A stretch of DNA of 64,000 nt. Source: Rhizobium sp. GTDB lineage: Bacteria; Pseudomonadota; Alphaproteobacteria; Rhizobiales; Rhizobiaceae. Below, one piece after another: positions 1 through 8,731 of this stretch. Under the pieces are notes generated by a model. The model saw only the letters and a list, made by a program, of their open reading frames with translations. It was not told the origin of the DNA and ran no database searches. The stretch lies in contig PEKW01000006.1 of the NCBI GenBank assembly GCA_002796995.1, positions 248,001 through 312,000 on the forward strand, given 5' to 3'. Position numbers and translations under genes: made by a program. Numbering within the stretch: the first letter of the stretch is position 1; the number at the start of each line of letters is the position of its first letter.

Positions 1-1219
1 CGGAGATCAGGTCCTTGGAGTCGGGCAGGTAGTCCGACCATTCGTCGCCGACGACGGCGGGCGTTTCCTGGACGATTTCGAACTGGCCGTCGGCCTGGAT
101 TTCGCCGATCAGCACCGGCTTGGTGATGTGGTGGTTGGGCATGACGGTGGAATAGCCGCCCGACAGGTTCGGCACGGCGACACCGATGATGCTGTCCAGA
201 ACGGCGTCGGTGTCGGTGGTGCCGGCGGCTTCGACGGCCTTCACCCAGGCGTTGAAGCCGATATAGGCGGCTTCCATCGGGTCGTTGGTGACGCGCTTGT
301 CGTTCTTGGTGAAGGCGTGCCACTGCTCGATGAACTCGGCATTGACGTCGGCGTCGACGGACTGGAAGTAGTTCCAGGCGGCGAGATGGCCGACCAGCGG
401 TGCGGTGTCGAGACCGGCGAGCTCTTCTTCACCGACCGAGAAGGCGACGACCGGGATGTCTTCGGCCTTGATGCCCTGGTTGCCGAGTTCCTTGTAGAAG
501 GGAACGTTGGCGTCGCCGTTGATGGTCGAGACGACGGCGGTCTTCTTGCCGGCCGAGCCGAACTTCTTGATGTCGGAGACGATCGTCTGCCAGTCGGAAT
601 GACCGAACGGCGTGTAGTTGATCATGATGTCCTCTTCGGCAACGCCCTTGGACATCAGATAGGCCTTGAGGATCTTGTTGGTCGTCTGCGGATAGACATA
701 GTCGGTGCCGGCGAGAACCCAGCGCTCGACGCCTTCTTCGGCGGCCAGATAGTCGACGGCCGGGATGGCCTGCTGGTTCGGGGCGGCACCGGTGTAGAAG
801 ATGTTGCGCGAGGATTCCTCACCCTCGTACTGGACCGGGTAGAACAGGATCGAATTAAGCTCTTCGAAGACCGGCAGGACCGACTTGCGCGACGACGACG
901 TCCAGCAGCCGAACACGGCGGCGACCTTGTCCTGCGAAATCAGCTGGCGGGCCTTTTCGGCAAACAGCGGCCAGTCGGATGCCGGGTCGACGACGACGGC
1001 CTCGAGCTTCTTGCCGAGCACGCCGCCCTTCTTGTTCTGCTCTTCGACGAGCATCAGCATGGCGTCCTTCAGCGTCGTCTCCGAGATCGCCATGGTGCCG
1101 GAAAGCGAATGCAGGACGCCGATCTTGATCGTGTCGTCGGCGGCGAAGGCGCCGCTGAATGCCGTCGAGGACAGCATGGCGCCGAGCACTGCGCCGGTGA
1201 GTTTTGCCTTCAGTTTCAT
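1..1219 (-). CDS. urtA: Urea ABC transporter substrate-binding protein UrtA (3' end outside window)
   Basis: Periplasmic binding protein that captures urea for the UrtABCDE importer. About 406 codons are visible, starting at the ATG complementary to 1217-1219; the C-terminus (probably under 30 residues by family length) runs off the window edge. The N-terminus is a Sec signal peptide ending in an AFA cleavage motif near residue 26. The mature part opens with TIKIGVLHSLSGTMAISE and continues with DPASDWPLFAEKAR and FGCWTSSSRKSVLPVFE, the characteristic UrtA signatures (Peripla_BP_5 fold). The related short-chain amide binder FmdD is the main alternative. A purine-rich AGAGGGG stands upstream of the start. 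The urtBCDE genes would be expected just left of the window. The neighbouring permease-kinase and LuxR regulator may control it, which is an inference from position. Confidence 0.92.
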   Translation of the reverse strand, partial: MKLKAKLTGAVLGAMLSSTAFSGAFAADDTIKIGVLHSLSGTMAISETTLKDAMLMLVEEQNKKGGVLGKKLEAVVVDPASDWPLFAEKARQLISQDKVAAVFGCWTSSSRKSVLPVFEELNSILFYPVQYEGEESSRNIFYTGAAPNQQAIPAVDYLAAEEGVERWVLAGTDYVYPQTTNKILKAYLMSKGVAEEDIMINYTPFGHSDWQTIVSDIKKFGSAGKKTAVVSTINGDANVPFYKELGNQGIKAEDIPVVAFSVGEEELAGLDTAPLVGHLAAWNYFQSVDADVNAEFIEQWHAFTKNDKRVTNDPMEAAYIGFNAWVKAVEAAGTTDTDAVLDSIIGVAVPNLSGGYSTVMPNHHITKPVLIGEIQADGQFEIVQETPAVVGDEWSDYLPDSKDLIS

Positions 1220-1369
1220 CTGGTTGAACCCCTCTTCTTGTTCCCGCAACCGGTGGGTAAAGAAAACTTTAACCGTTGCTGGGAGGGACTATCCGATGCT
1301 GCGGCGCAAAACCGTATACGTCGTTTGACGTATGCCAGGGGGGAAAGACGGCGCGGGAGCTTGGCCAAG

Positions 1370-1409
1370 CCGAAAACGAAAACGCCGGGCTCCATGCTGG
1401 AACCCGGCG
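1370..1409 (-). terminator. Rho-independent terminator of the TerC gene
   Basis: Arms 1383-1394 and 1398-1409 pair with one mismatch around a 3-base loop. On the minus strand the stem is followed by a T-rich stretch. It lies just after the stop codon of the TerC-family gene and separates it from urtA. Confidence 0.7.
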
Positions 1410-1447
1410 CGGCAGCCGCCCATCAGGCGGCAAAGGCAGGTTTTCGG

Positions 1448-2083
1448 CTAGGCGAGGTAGCCGATGACGTAGGGCCAGACCTCGACCAGGCCATGATAGA
1501 CCATGGTGACAGTGACGTAGGCGATGACGCCGAGGCCGACATAGGCGATCCAGCGATGCCTGTGCAGCAGGCTCGCCACCAGGTTTGCGGCCAGACCCAT
1601 CAGCGCGATCGACAGGACGAGGCCGATCGCCAGGATGCTGGTATGTTCCTTGGCGGCACCGGCGACGGCCAGCACGTTGTCGAGCGACATGGAAACGTCG
1701 GCGACGACGATCTGGGTCGCTGCCTGCACGAAGGTCTTTTCCTTGACGGTGAACTCGGTATCGTCCGTCTCGCCCTGCTTGTGGGGCTCGTGGGCGACGG
1801 CGCGCAGTTCGCTCCACATCTTCCAGCACACCCAGGCGAGCAGCAGGCCGCCGAGCAATTGCAGCCCGACCATGTTGAGAAGATAGGCGGTGATGGTGGC
1901 AAAGCCGATGCGCAGCACGGTGGCAGCGAGGATACCGACCAGGATGGCCTTGCGACGCTGGCTGTCCGGGAGGCCGGCGGCCGCCATGCCGATGACGATT
2001 GCATTGTCGCCCGCGAGAACCAGATCGATCGCAATTACCTGAAAGAGCGCCGCGAGCCCGGCGGCGGTAAAGATTTCCATCAT
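1448..2083 (-). CDS. TerC family integral membrane protein
   Basis: Polytopic membrane protein of about 211 residues in the TerC/YjbE group, whose members are linked to metal (often manganese) export or metal loading of exported proteins. The N-terminal segment carries LAGDNAIVIG (Asp26-Asn27). A second conserved acidic membrane motif, VADVSMSLDNVLAV, follows the central hydrophilic loop, and both are diagnostic TerC signatures. About seven hydrophobic segments are visible. The ATG at 2083 (with a second ATG at 2080) was chosen over the longer upstream reading because the hydrophobic, conserved sequence begins there and the upstream extension is arginine-rich shadow. It has its own terminator and is divergent from the permease-kinase gene, so it is probably a single-gene unit. 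Confidence 0.9.
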   Translation of the reverse strand: MMEIFTAAGLAALFQVIAIDLVLAGDNAIVIGMAAAGLPDSQRRKAILVGILAATVLRIGFATITAYLLNMVGLQLLGGLLLAWVCWKMWSELRAVAHEPHKQGETDDTEFTVKEKTFVQAATQIVVADVSMSLDNVLAVAGAAKEHTSILAIGLVLSIALMGLAANLVASLLHRHRWIAYVGLGVIAYVTVTMVYHGLVEVWPYVIGYLA

Positions 2084-2379
2084 GACAGTTGGTCCGTCCC
2101 CACGTTTCAACAAAATCTGGACACTCGTTACAGTCTGGGTGCCCGGAAAGAAACGGGTAAACGCGCATCCGGCGCAGAGTTTCCGCAGTTTTCCGGCCCT
2201 GGACGGATTTTTTCCTCCCGCCCGGCCGTCGATTGCGGGTCGTGAAACACGGCAAGAGCCGCGACGGGTCGTGACGCCACGCCTTGATGGTCGGAGCGCT
2301 CCTCCCCCTTGCATTTCCTACCATTCCCGTGAAAATGCCTATTCTGCAATCACACCCCCAAGGGCGCTAGAAATTAGGC

Positions 2380-5300
2380 ATGGCCGCACGCCAACGCATC
2401 ATTCCGGTCCGGCGCGAATACAATCGCTGGGTCGCCAACCAGACGCTGGAAGACTATGCGCTGCGCTTCACCGCCAAGAGCGCCCGGCAGTTCTCCTCGA
2501 GCCGGATTTCGCAGACGGCCATCGGCGCGATCTCCTTTCTGGCGCTGGAGGCCATCGGCGGCACGATCACGCTGTCCTACGGCACCACCAACGCCTTCTT
2601 CGCCATCATCGCCGCCGCCGTGCTGATGCTGCTCGTCGGCCTGCCGATCAGCCGTTACGCGATCCGCCACGGCGTCGACATCGACCTTCTGACCCGCGGC
2701 GCCGGCTTCGGCTATATCGGCTCGACGATCACATCGCTGATCTATGCCAGCTTCACCTTCATGCTGTTCGCCATCGAGGCCTCGATCATGACGGGGGCGC
2801 TGGAACTCGCCTTCGGCATCCCGCTGTGGATCGGCTACATCATCTCCGCCATGGTGGTGATCCCGCTGGTCACCTACGGCGTGCGGCTGATCTCGAAATT
2901 CCAGCTGTGGACCCAGCCCTTCTGGATCGTGCTCAACATCCTGCCCTTCATCTTCATCGCATTTCTCGACTGGGAGAAGATCGACCTCTGGCGCGCCTTC
3001 GCCGGCATCGGCCACTCCAATGCCGATGCCGGCGGGGCAGCCCCCTTCGACCTGATCGAGTTCGGCGCCGCCTCCGCCGTCATCCTAGCGCTGATGCCGC
3101 AGATCGGCGAACAGGTCGACTTCCTGCGCTTCCTGCCGCCGGAGGGCGGGCGCAAGCTGCGTCATCGTTTTGCCGTCTTCCTCGCCGGTTCCGGCTGGGT
3201 CGTGCTCGGCGTTCCGAAGCTGCTGGCCGGTTCCTTTCTCGCCGTGCTGACGCTGTCGACCGGCGTTCCCGCCCGCGAGGCGGCCGATCCCGCCCACATG
3301 TATCTCGCCGCCTTCGGCTACATGATCCCGAACGAGACGGCAGCCATGCTGTTGATGGCCTGTTTCGTGGTGATCTCGCAGCTCAAGATCAACGTGATGA
3401 ACGCCTATGCCGGCTCGCTCGCCTGGTCGAACTTCTTCTCGCGGCTGACCCACAGCCATCCGGGCCGCGTCGTCTGGCTGGTGTTCAACGTGGCGATCGC
3501 CCTGCTGCTGATGGAGCTCGGCATCTACCGGCTGCTCGAGGAAACGCTCGGCATTTTCTCGATCATCGCCATGAGCTGGCTCTGCACGCTGTCGGCCGAC
3601 CTCTTCATCAACAAGTCGCTCGGCCTTGCCCCGCCCGGCATCGAATTCAAGCGCGCCCATCTCTACGACATCAACCCGGTCGGCTGCGGCACGCTGGTGC
3701 TGTCGGCCGGCATCGCGCTCGCTGCCCATTTCGGCCTGTTCGGACCGCTGATGGCCTCGCTCGCCACCTATGTGACGCTGATCGCCTTCCTGATCTCGCC
3801 GCTGATCGCCTGGGGCACGAAGGGCAGATACTATCTCGCCCGCAAGCCGCGCCACAGCTGGAAGAACCTCACCTCGATCACCTGCTCGATCTGCGAACAC
3901 CCGTTCGAGCCGGAGGACATGGCCTGGTGCCCGGCCTATGCCGCGCCGATCTGCTCGCTGTGCTGCTCCCTCGACAGCCGCTGCCACGACATGTGCAAGC
4001 CGCACGCCAAACTCAACGCGCAGGCGACCTTCGTCGCCGCCCGCTTCCTGCCCGAACCGGCACTGGCCTGGCTCTCCACCCGCCTCGGCCGCTATGCGGT
4101 GACCGCGGTCGTCGCCGTCTCGCTGATCGGGGCGATCCTCGCGCTCATCGCCCACCAGGTCTCCACCGCCTCGCCTGAGACGGCGGACGTGGTCAACCGC
4201 ACGGTGCTGATCGTCTTCATCGTCTCCGCCGTGATCTCCGGTGTCGCCAGCTGGTTCTACGTGCTCGCCCATGACAGCCGGGTGGTGGCGGAAGAGGAAT
4301 CCTCGCGCCAGAACACGCTGCTGCTCAAGGAGATTGCCGCCCACCGCAAGACCGACGCGGCGCTGCAGACGGCCAAGGAGACGGCGGAGGCCGCGAACCG
4401 GGCGAAGAGCCGCTATGTCGTCGGCCTGTCACATGAACTGCGGACGCCGCTCAACGCCGTTCTCGGCTATGCCCAGATTCTCGAGCGCGACGAGACCATC
4501 CCGCCCGCCCGCCAGTCGGCGATCAAGGTCATCCGCCGCTCGGCCGACCATCTCTCCGGCCTGATCGACGGGCTGCTCGACATCTCCAAAATCGAGGCCG
4601 GGCGCCTGCAGGTCTTCTCCAACGAGCTGAACATCCAGGATTTCCTCGACCAGCTGGTGGACATGTTCGCCCCCCAGGCCGCCGCCAAGGGACTGACCTT
4701 CGAACACGCGCGCTCGCGCGCCCTGCCGCTTTACGTCCGCACAGACGAGAAGCGGCTGCGGCAGATCCTCGTCAATCTGCTTTCCAACGCCATCAAGTTC
4801 ACCGAGCAGGGCACGGTGCGCTTCGAGGTCGGCTATCGCAGCCAGGTCGCGACCTTCACCGTGTCCGACACCGGCACCGGCATCGCCGAAAAGGACCTGA
4901 AGCGCATCTACGAGCCGTTCCAGCGCGGCGAGGCGGACAATATCCGCCCGCGGCCCGGCCTCGGCCTCGGGCTGACCATCACCAAGCTTTTGACCAACAC
5001 GCTCGGCGGCGAGATCTCGGTGGAAAGCGAGCGCGACAAGGGGTCAACCTTCAAGGTCCGGCTGATGCTGTCGGCCATCGACCGCCCGAGCACGGCCCCT
5101 GCGCCCGAACGCAAGATCGTTTCCTATACCGGCCCGCGCCGCACCATCGTCGTCGTCGACGACAACGAGGACCATCGCGACCTGATGCGCGAGGTGTTGG
5201 GCCCGCTCGACTTCGTCGTGCTGACGGCGGCCGGCGGGCCGGAATGCCTGACGCTGATCGAGGGTGTCAGGCCCGATCTCTTCCTCGTCGACATCCAGAT

Positions 5301-5769
5301 GCCGGGCATGAACGGCTGGCAGCTGGTCGAGAAGCTGCGCGACGCCGGCCAGACGGCGCCGATCATCATGCTGTCGGCCAATATCGGCGATGCGCCGGGG
5401 CCTGGCGGCGAGGGTCATGACGATGCCATCGCCAAGCCGGTCGACGTGCAGCGGCTGCGTGACAAGCTCGCCATGTATCTCGGCCTCGACTGGATCTATG
5501 CCGACGAGCTGGCCGCCCTGCCCGCGCCCGTGCCGGAGGCCGATCGGCCGCTTGCCTCGCCAGGCACCGCCCATCTCGCCGAGCTGTCGCGCCTGAGCGA
5601 GATCGGCTATGTGCGCGGCATCGAGGCCAAGCTTGCGGACCTTTCGAAAATCGAGGAAAACGGCGCCTTCGTCGATGCCTCGCGCGGTTTCGTCCAGGCC
5701 TTCGACTTGGCCGGCTTCGCCGCCTTCCTGAAGGACGTCGACCGCGGGGAGGAAAAGAGCCATGGCTGA
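2380..5769 (+). CDS. NCS1 permease-like / Cys-rich module / hybrid histidine kinase fusion
   Basis: A 1129-residue sensor in which residues 1 to about 480 look like an NCS1 cytosine/purine permease with roughly 12 membrane segments. Next comes a cysteine-rich module (Cys 502, 505, 517, 525, 528, 529, 535, 539), then two more hydrophobic segments at about 565-590 and 605-627, and a short coiled coil. HisKA follows with the H-box SHELRTPLNAVLGYAQ (His685), then HATPase_c with N-box NLLSNAIKFTE and glycine-rich boxes (DTGTGIAEKD, LGLGLTI), and a receiver domain with phosphoacceptor Asp971 in LFLVDIQMPGMNG. The C-terminus continues past the receiver. Its stop codon overlaps the next gene's start, so both are co-translated. 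It resembles in concept the SLC5-fused kinases CbrA and CrbS, but with a different transporter fold. The ligand is unknown; proximity to urtA suggests urea or a related amide, as inference. Confidence 0.93.
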   Translation: MAARQRIIPVRREYNRWVANQTLEDYALRFTAKSARQFSSSRISQTAIGAISFLALEAIGGTITLSYGTTNAFFAIIAAAVLMLLVGLPISRYAIRHGVDIDLLTRGAGFGYIGSTITSLIYASFTFMLFAIEASIMTGALELAFGIPLWIGYIISAMVVIPLVTYGVRLISKFQLWTQPFWIVLNILPFIFIAFLDWEKIDLWRAFAGIGHSNADAGGAAPFDLIEFGAASAVILALMPQIGEQVDFLRFLPPEGGRKLRHRFAVFLAGSGWVVLGVPKLLAGSFLAVLTLSTGVPAREAADPAHMYLAAFGYMIPNETAAMLLMACFVVISQLKINVMNAYAGSLAWSNFFSRLTHSHPGRVVWLVFNVAIALLLMELGIYRLLEETLGIFSIIAMSWLCTLSADLFINKSLGLAPPGIEFKRAHLYDINPVGCGTLVLSAGIALAAHFGLFGPLMASLATYVTLIAFLISPLIAWGTKGRYYLARKPRHSWKNLTSITCSICEHPFEPEDMAWCPAYAAPICSLCCSLDSRCHDMCKPHAKLNAQATFVAARFLPEPALAWLSTRLGRYAVTAVVAVSLIGAILALIAHQVSTASPETADVVNRTVLIVFIVSAVISGVASWFYVLAHDSRVVAEEESSRQNTLLLKEIAAHRKTDAALQTAKETAEAANRAKSRYVVGLSHELRTPLNAVLGYAQILERDETIPPARQSAIKVIRRSADHLSGLIDGLLDISKIEAGRLQVFSNELNIQDFLDQLVDMFAPQAAAKGLTFEHARSRALPLYVRTDEKRLRQILVNLLSNAIKFTEQGTVRFEVGYRSQVATFTVSDTGTGIAEKDLKRIYEPFQRGEADNIRPRPGLGLGLTITKLLTNTLGGEISVESERDKGSTFKVRLMLSAIDRPSTAPAPERKIVSYTGPRRTIVVVDDNEDHRDLMREVLGPLDFVVLTAAGGPECLTLIEGVRPDLFLVDIQMPGMNGWQLVEKLRDAGQTAPIIMLSANIGDAPGPGGEGHDDAIAKPVDVQRLRDKLAMYLGLDWIYADELAALPAPVPEADRPLASPGTAHLAELSRLSEIGYVRGIEAKLADLSKIEENGAFVDASRGFVQAFDLAGFAAFLKDVDRGEEKSHG

Positions 5770-6685
5770 CGTCAACCGTCCGCGCGACATCGTGCTGCTC
5801 GTCGACGACAGCCCGGAGGCGCTCGGCTTCCTCACCGACGCGCTGGAGCAATCCGGCTTCTCCGTGCTGATCGCCACCTCGGGCCAGGCGGCGCTGTCGA
5901 TCGTCGACAAGATCAGCCCCGACCTCATCCTGCTCGACGCCATGATGCCAGGCATGGACGGCTTCGAGACCTGCCGCAGGCTGAAGGCCGACCCGGTCGT
6001 CGCCCAGGTGCCGGTGATCTTCATGACCGGGCTGACCGAGACCGAGCATGTCGTCCACGCGCTCGATTCCGGCGGGGTCGACTACCTGACCAAGCCGATC
6101 AACATCGACGAGCTGCGCGCCCGCATTCGGGTGCATCTGTCGAATGCCCGCTCGGCCCAGAGCGCCCGCGTGGCGCTCGATGCCGCCGGACGGCATCTGC
6201 TGGCGGTTCGCGCCGACGGCTCGATCCACTGGTCGACGCCCCAGGCCACCCGGCTCGCCGACAGCGCCACGGGCAGCGCCAGTGGCCTCGACCTGGTCGC
6301 CGGCGCCATTGCCGGCTGGATGGCACGGCGCGACGCGCCCGCCCACAGCGCAGAGACGGCCTTCTGCTTTACCCATGCGGGCGGCACCGAGCTGCAGCTC
6401 GGCTTCCTCGGCGGGCTCGGCCCGGACGAATACCTGTTCCGCCTGACGGTCGCCAACCGCAAGCACGAGGACGAGATCCTGCGCGGCCAGTTCGGTCTGA
6501 CGCAGCGCGAGGCGGAAGTGCTGCTATGGATCGCCAAGGGCAAGGCGAACCGCGACATTGCCGATATTCTCGGGCTATCGGCACGCACGGTGAACAAGCA
6601 TCTGGAACAGATCTACGTGAAGCTCGGCGTGGAAAACCGCGCCTCCGCGGCCGTCAAGGCAGCGCATGTGCTGCATGTGGACTAG
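5762..6685 (+). CDS. REC-LuxR (NarL/FixJ-type) response regulator
   Basis: A 307-residue DNA-binding response regulator and the presumed phosphorylation target of the upstream kinase. The N-terminal receiver has the acidic pair in LLVDDS, phosphoacceptor Asp59 in LILLDAMMPGMDG, the Thr in FMTG and the Lys in LTKPI. The C-terminal GerE/LuxR helix-turn-helix runs from LTQREAEVLLWIAKG to LGVENRASAAVKA. Between them lies an extra segment of about 110 residues, not typical of NarL proteins, that could be a divergent PAS-like or dimerisation domain. The start overlaps the kinase gene by 8 bases, indicating translational coupling and a dedicated two-component pair. Likely targets are the nearby urt genes, inferred from position only. 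Confidence 0.93.
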   Translation: MADVNRPRDIVLLVDDSPEALGFLTDALEQSGFSVLIATSGQAALSIVDKISPDLILLDAMMPGMDGFETCRRLKADPVVAQVPVIFMTGLTETEHVVHALDSGGVDYLTKPINIDELRARIRVHLSNARSAQSARVALDAAGRHLLAVRADGSIHWSTPQATRLADSATGSASGLDLVAGAIAGWMARRDAPAHSAETAFCFTHAGGTELQLGFLGGLGPDEYLFRLTVANRKHEDEILRGQFGLTQREAEVLLWIAKGKANRDIADILGLSARTVNKHLEQIYVKLGVENRASAAVKAAHVLHVD

Positions 6686-6689
6686 GGGC

Positions 6690-6850
6690 GCACATCTGAG
6701 CGCAAGCGTCGCCCCCTCTGGCCTGCCGGCCATCTCCCCCACAAGGGGGGCGAAGACTCGCGGCGCCGCTCTGCCACGCATGAGACGAAGGCACCGGGGC
6801 ATCAAAGCCCCTCCCCCTTGTGGGGAGGGGTTGGGGAGGGGTCTTTTAAC
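6690..6850. repeat. Rhizobial-type palindromic intergenic element, also a probable terminator
   Basis: C/G-run-rich non-coding stretch between convergent genes. It contains a long-range inverted repeat: 6734-6749 reads as the complement of 6813-6827 with one extra base. A perfect 9-bp hairpin at 6808-6830 (CCCCTCCCC/GGGGAGGGG) precedes a short T-run at 6843-6846. The GGCCTGCCGGCCATCTCCCC core at 6719-6738 resembles the abundant RIME-like palindromic elements of Rhizobiaceae chromosomes. It probably ends transcription of the response regulator. Copy number cannot be judged from one window. Confidence 0.6.
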
Positions 6851-6852
6851 CC

Positions 6853-8499
6853 CTACAGCGCCTTGGCCTTCTCGCGCAGCACGTATTTCTGGATCTTGCC
6901 GGTCGAGGTCTTCGGCAAGGGTCCGAACACCACCGTCTTGGGCGCCTTGAAATGCGCCATGTTGGCGCGGCAGAACGCGATCAGTTCCTGCTCGGTCACG
7001 GTCGCACCCGGCTTCAGCCCGACGAAGGCGCAAGGGGTTTCGCCCCATTTCTCATCCGGCCGGGCGACGATCGCCGCTTCCATCACGGCCGGGTGGCGGT
7101 AGAGCACGCCTTCGACCTCGATCGAGGAAATGTTCTCGCCGCCGGAAATGATGATGTCCTTGGAACGGTCTTTGATCTCGATATAGCCGTCCGGATGGCA
7201 GACCGCGAGGTCGCCGGAATGGAACCAGCCGCCGGCGAAGGCCTTGGCCGAGGAGGACGGGTTCTTCAGATAGCCGCGCATCACATTGTTGCCGCTGAAG
7301 AAGATCTCGCCCATGGTCTCGCCGTCGCGCGGCACGGGCTCCAGCGTTTCCGGATCGGCGACCATCAGCCCGTCGAGTACGGAATAGCGCACGCCCTGGC
7401 GGGCCTTGAGCCGCGCCTTCTCGGAAATGTCGAGTTCGTTCCACTCGTCATGCCAGGCGCAGACCACGGCCGGCCCGTAGGTCTCGGTGAGGCCATAGGC
7501 GTGGGTGACGTCGAAGCCGAGTTCCTCCATCGCCTGGATGACGGCCGCCGGCGGTGCCGCACCCGCCGTCATGACGCTCACCTTGTGGTCGATGCCGGCC
7601 TTCATTTCGTCCGGCGCGTGCGCGATCAGGTTCAGCACGATCGGCGCGCCGCAGAAATGCGTCACCTGCTCGCTCTTGATCAGTTCGTAGATCGGCTCGA
7701 CGCGCACCGCGCGCAGGCACACCGAGGTGCCGGCCGCCGCCGCGATCGTCCAGGGGAAGCACCAGCCGTTGCAGTGGAACATCGGCAGGGTCCACAGATA
7801 GACCGGGTGGTTGGCCATGTTCCAGGTGAGGATATTGCCGATGGCATTGAGGTAGGCGCCGCGGTGATGGTAGACGACGCCTTTCGGATCACCGGTCGTG
7901 CCCGAAGTGTAGTTGAGGCTGATCGCATCCCATTCGTCGGCCGGCCGTTCCCAGCGGAAATCGGCATTGCCCTCCGCCAGCAGTTCGTCATAGGTGGTCG
8001 CCCCGACGCGGTGGCCGCCCTCGAAGCTCGGGTCGAGAATGTCGATCACCTCGATCGGCCGCCCGGCAATGTGCACGGCGCGCTCGGCGACATCGGCGAA
8101 TTCCGGATCGACGATGAGCATGCGCGCTTCGCCGTGATTGAGGATGAAGGCGATTGCCTCGGCGTCGAGACGCGTATTGATGGCATTGAGCACGGCGCCG
8201 ACCATGGGCACGGCGAAATGGCATTCGAATATCTCGGGAATGTTGGCGCAGATCACGGCAACCGTGTCGCCCTTGCCGATACCCCGCCCGGAGAGCGCAC
8301 TGGCCAGCCGGCGGACCCGGTCATAGGTCTGCACCCAGTTGCGGCGGACGTCGCCGTAGACGACGGCGGTACGGCCCGGATAGACGGACGCGGCACGTTC
8401 GATGAAGCTGAGCGGCGTCATCTGCGAAAAATTCGCGGCGTTCTTGTCGAGTTCGCGATCGTAGATCCCGTCGCCGGGCGCCACTGCTGAAATCTGCAT
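6853..8499 (-). CDS. Acyl-CoA synthetase, AMP-forming (medium/long-chain fatty acid type)
   Basis: ATP-dependent ligase of 548 residues that forms acyl-CoA by way of an acyl-adenylate. Motifs of the ANL superfamily are clear: YTSGTTGDPKG (197-207, phosphate loop), the A5-type YGLTETYGP, GGWFHSGDLAV, KDRSKDIIISGGENISS, and the C-terminal PKTSTGKIQK with catalytic Lys535. The family relatives are DMSP/short-to-medium chain acyl-CoA ligases, so the exact substrate is not fixed. The start at 8499 has GGAGG about 10 bases upstream, whereas the longer reading back to 8604 begins with unconserved sequence. It stands alone, convergent with the response regulator and ahead of the liv operon on the same strand. 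Confidence 0.92.
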   Translation of the reverse strand: MQISAVAPGDGIYDRELDKNAANFSQMTPLSFIERAASVYPGRTAVVYGDVRRNWVQTYDRVRRLASALSGRGIGKGDTVAVICANIPEIFECHFAVPMVGAVLNAINTRLDAEAIAFILNHGEARMLIVDPEFADVAERAVHIAGRPIEVIDILDPSFEGGHRVGATTYDELLAEGNADFRWERPADEWDAISLNYTSGTTGDPKGVVYHHRGAYLNAIGNILTWNMANHPVYLWTLPMFHCNGWCFPWTIAAAAGTSVCLRAVRVEPIYELIKSEQVTHFCGAPIVLNLIAHAPDEMKAGIDHKVSVMTAGAAPPAAVIQAMEELGFDVTHAYGLTETYGPAVVCAWHDEWNELDISEKARLKARQGVRYSVLDGLMVADPETLEPVPRDGETMGEIFFSGNNVMRGYLKNPSSSAKAFAGGWFHSGDLAVCHPDGYIEIKDRSKDIIISGGENISSIEVEGVLYRHPAVMEAAIVARPDEKWGETPCAFVGLKPGATVTEQELIAFCRANMAHFKAPKTVVFGPLPKTSTGKIQKYVLREKAKAL

Positions 8500-8667
8500 G
8501 CTGGTCGAGCCTCCCACTCTGTTCAAGGCGGGCAGTATTACCCAAACCGCGCAACCTGCAAAATCATCCCTTCGCCTAAAGCAGTCGGGCAAGTGTTGGT
8601 CCACCGTCGAGTGCTACGCAGGACCTGCGGCCTGTCCGCAAGCCCAGCCGAGCCGGAGCGGCTGAAA

Positions 8668-8697
8668 AAGGAAAAGCCCGGCGCGTAGGCCGGGCTC
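8668..8697 (-). terminator. Rho-independent terminator of livK
   Basis: Perfect 8-bp stem AGCCCGGC/GCCGGGCT (8675-8682 and 8689-8696) with a 6-base loop. On the minus strand it is followed by TTTTCC. It sits about 35 bases after the livK stop codon. Confidence 0.8.
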
Positions 8698-8731
8698 CCC
8701 TTGCTTTTCGGCAATCGATCGAAAGACGATC

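Noticed and set aside
128-2245. Long plus-strand open frame of about 705 codons opposite urtA and the TerC gene
   Set aside because: It is antisense to two clear protein families and has the Gly/Asp/Arg-rich composition typical of shadow frames in high-GC coding DNA.
2082-4178. Plus-strand frame of about 698 codons overlapping the permease part of the sensor kinase
   Set aside because: It is in a shifted frame of the fused permease gene, is arginine/proline-rich and shows no domain.
6952-8490. Plus-strand frame of 512 codons opposite the acyl-CoA synthetase
   Set aside because: All ANL motifs lie in the minus strand gene; this frame is a shadow.
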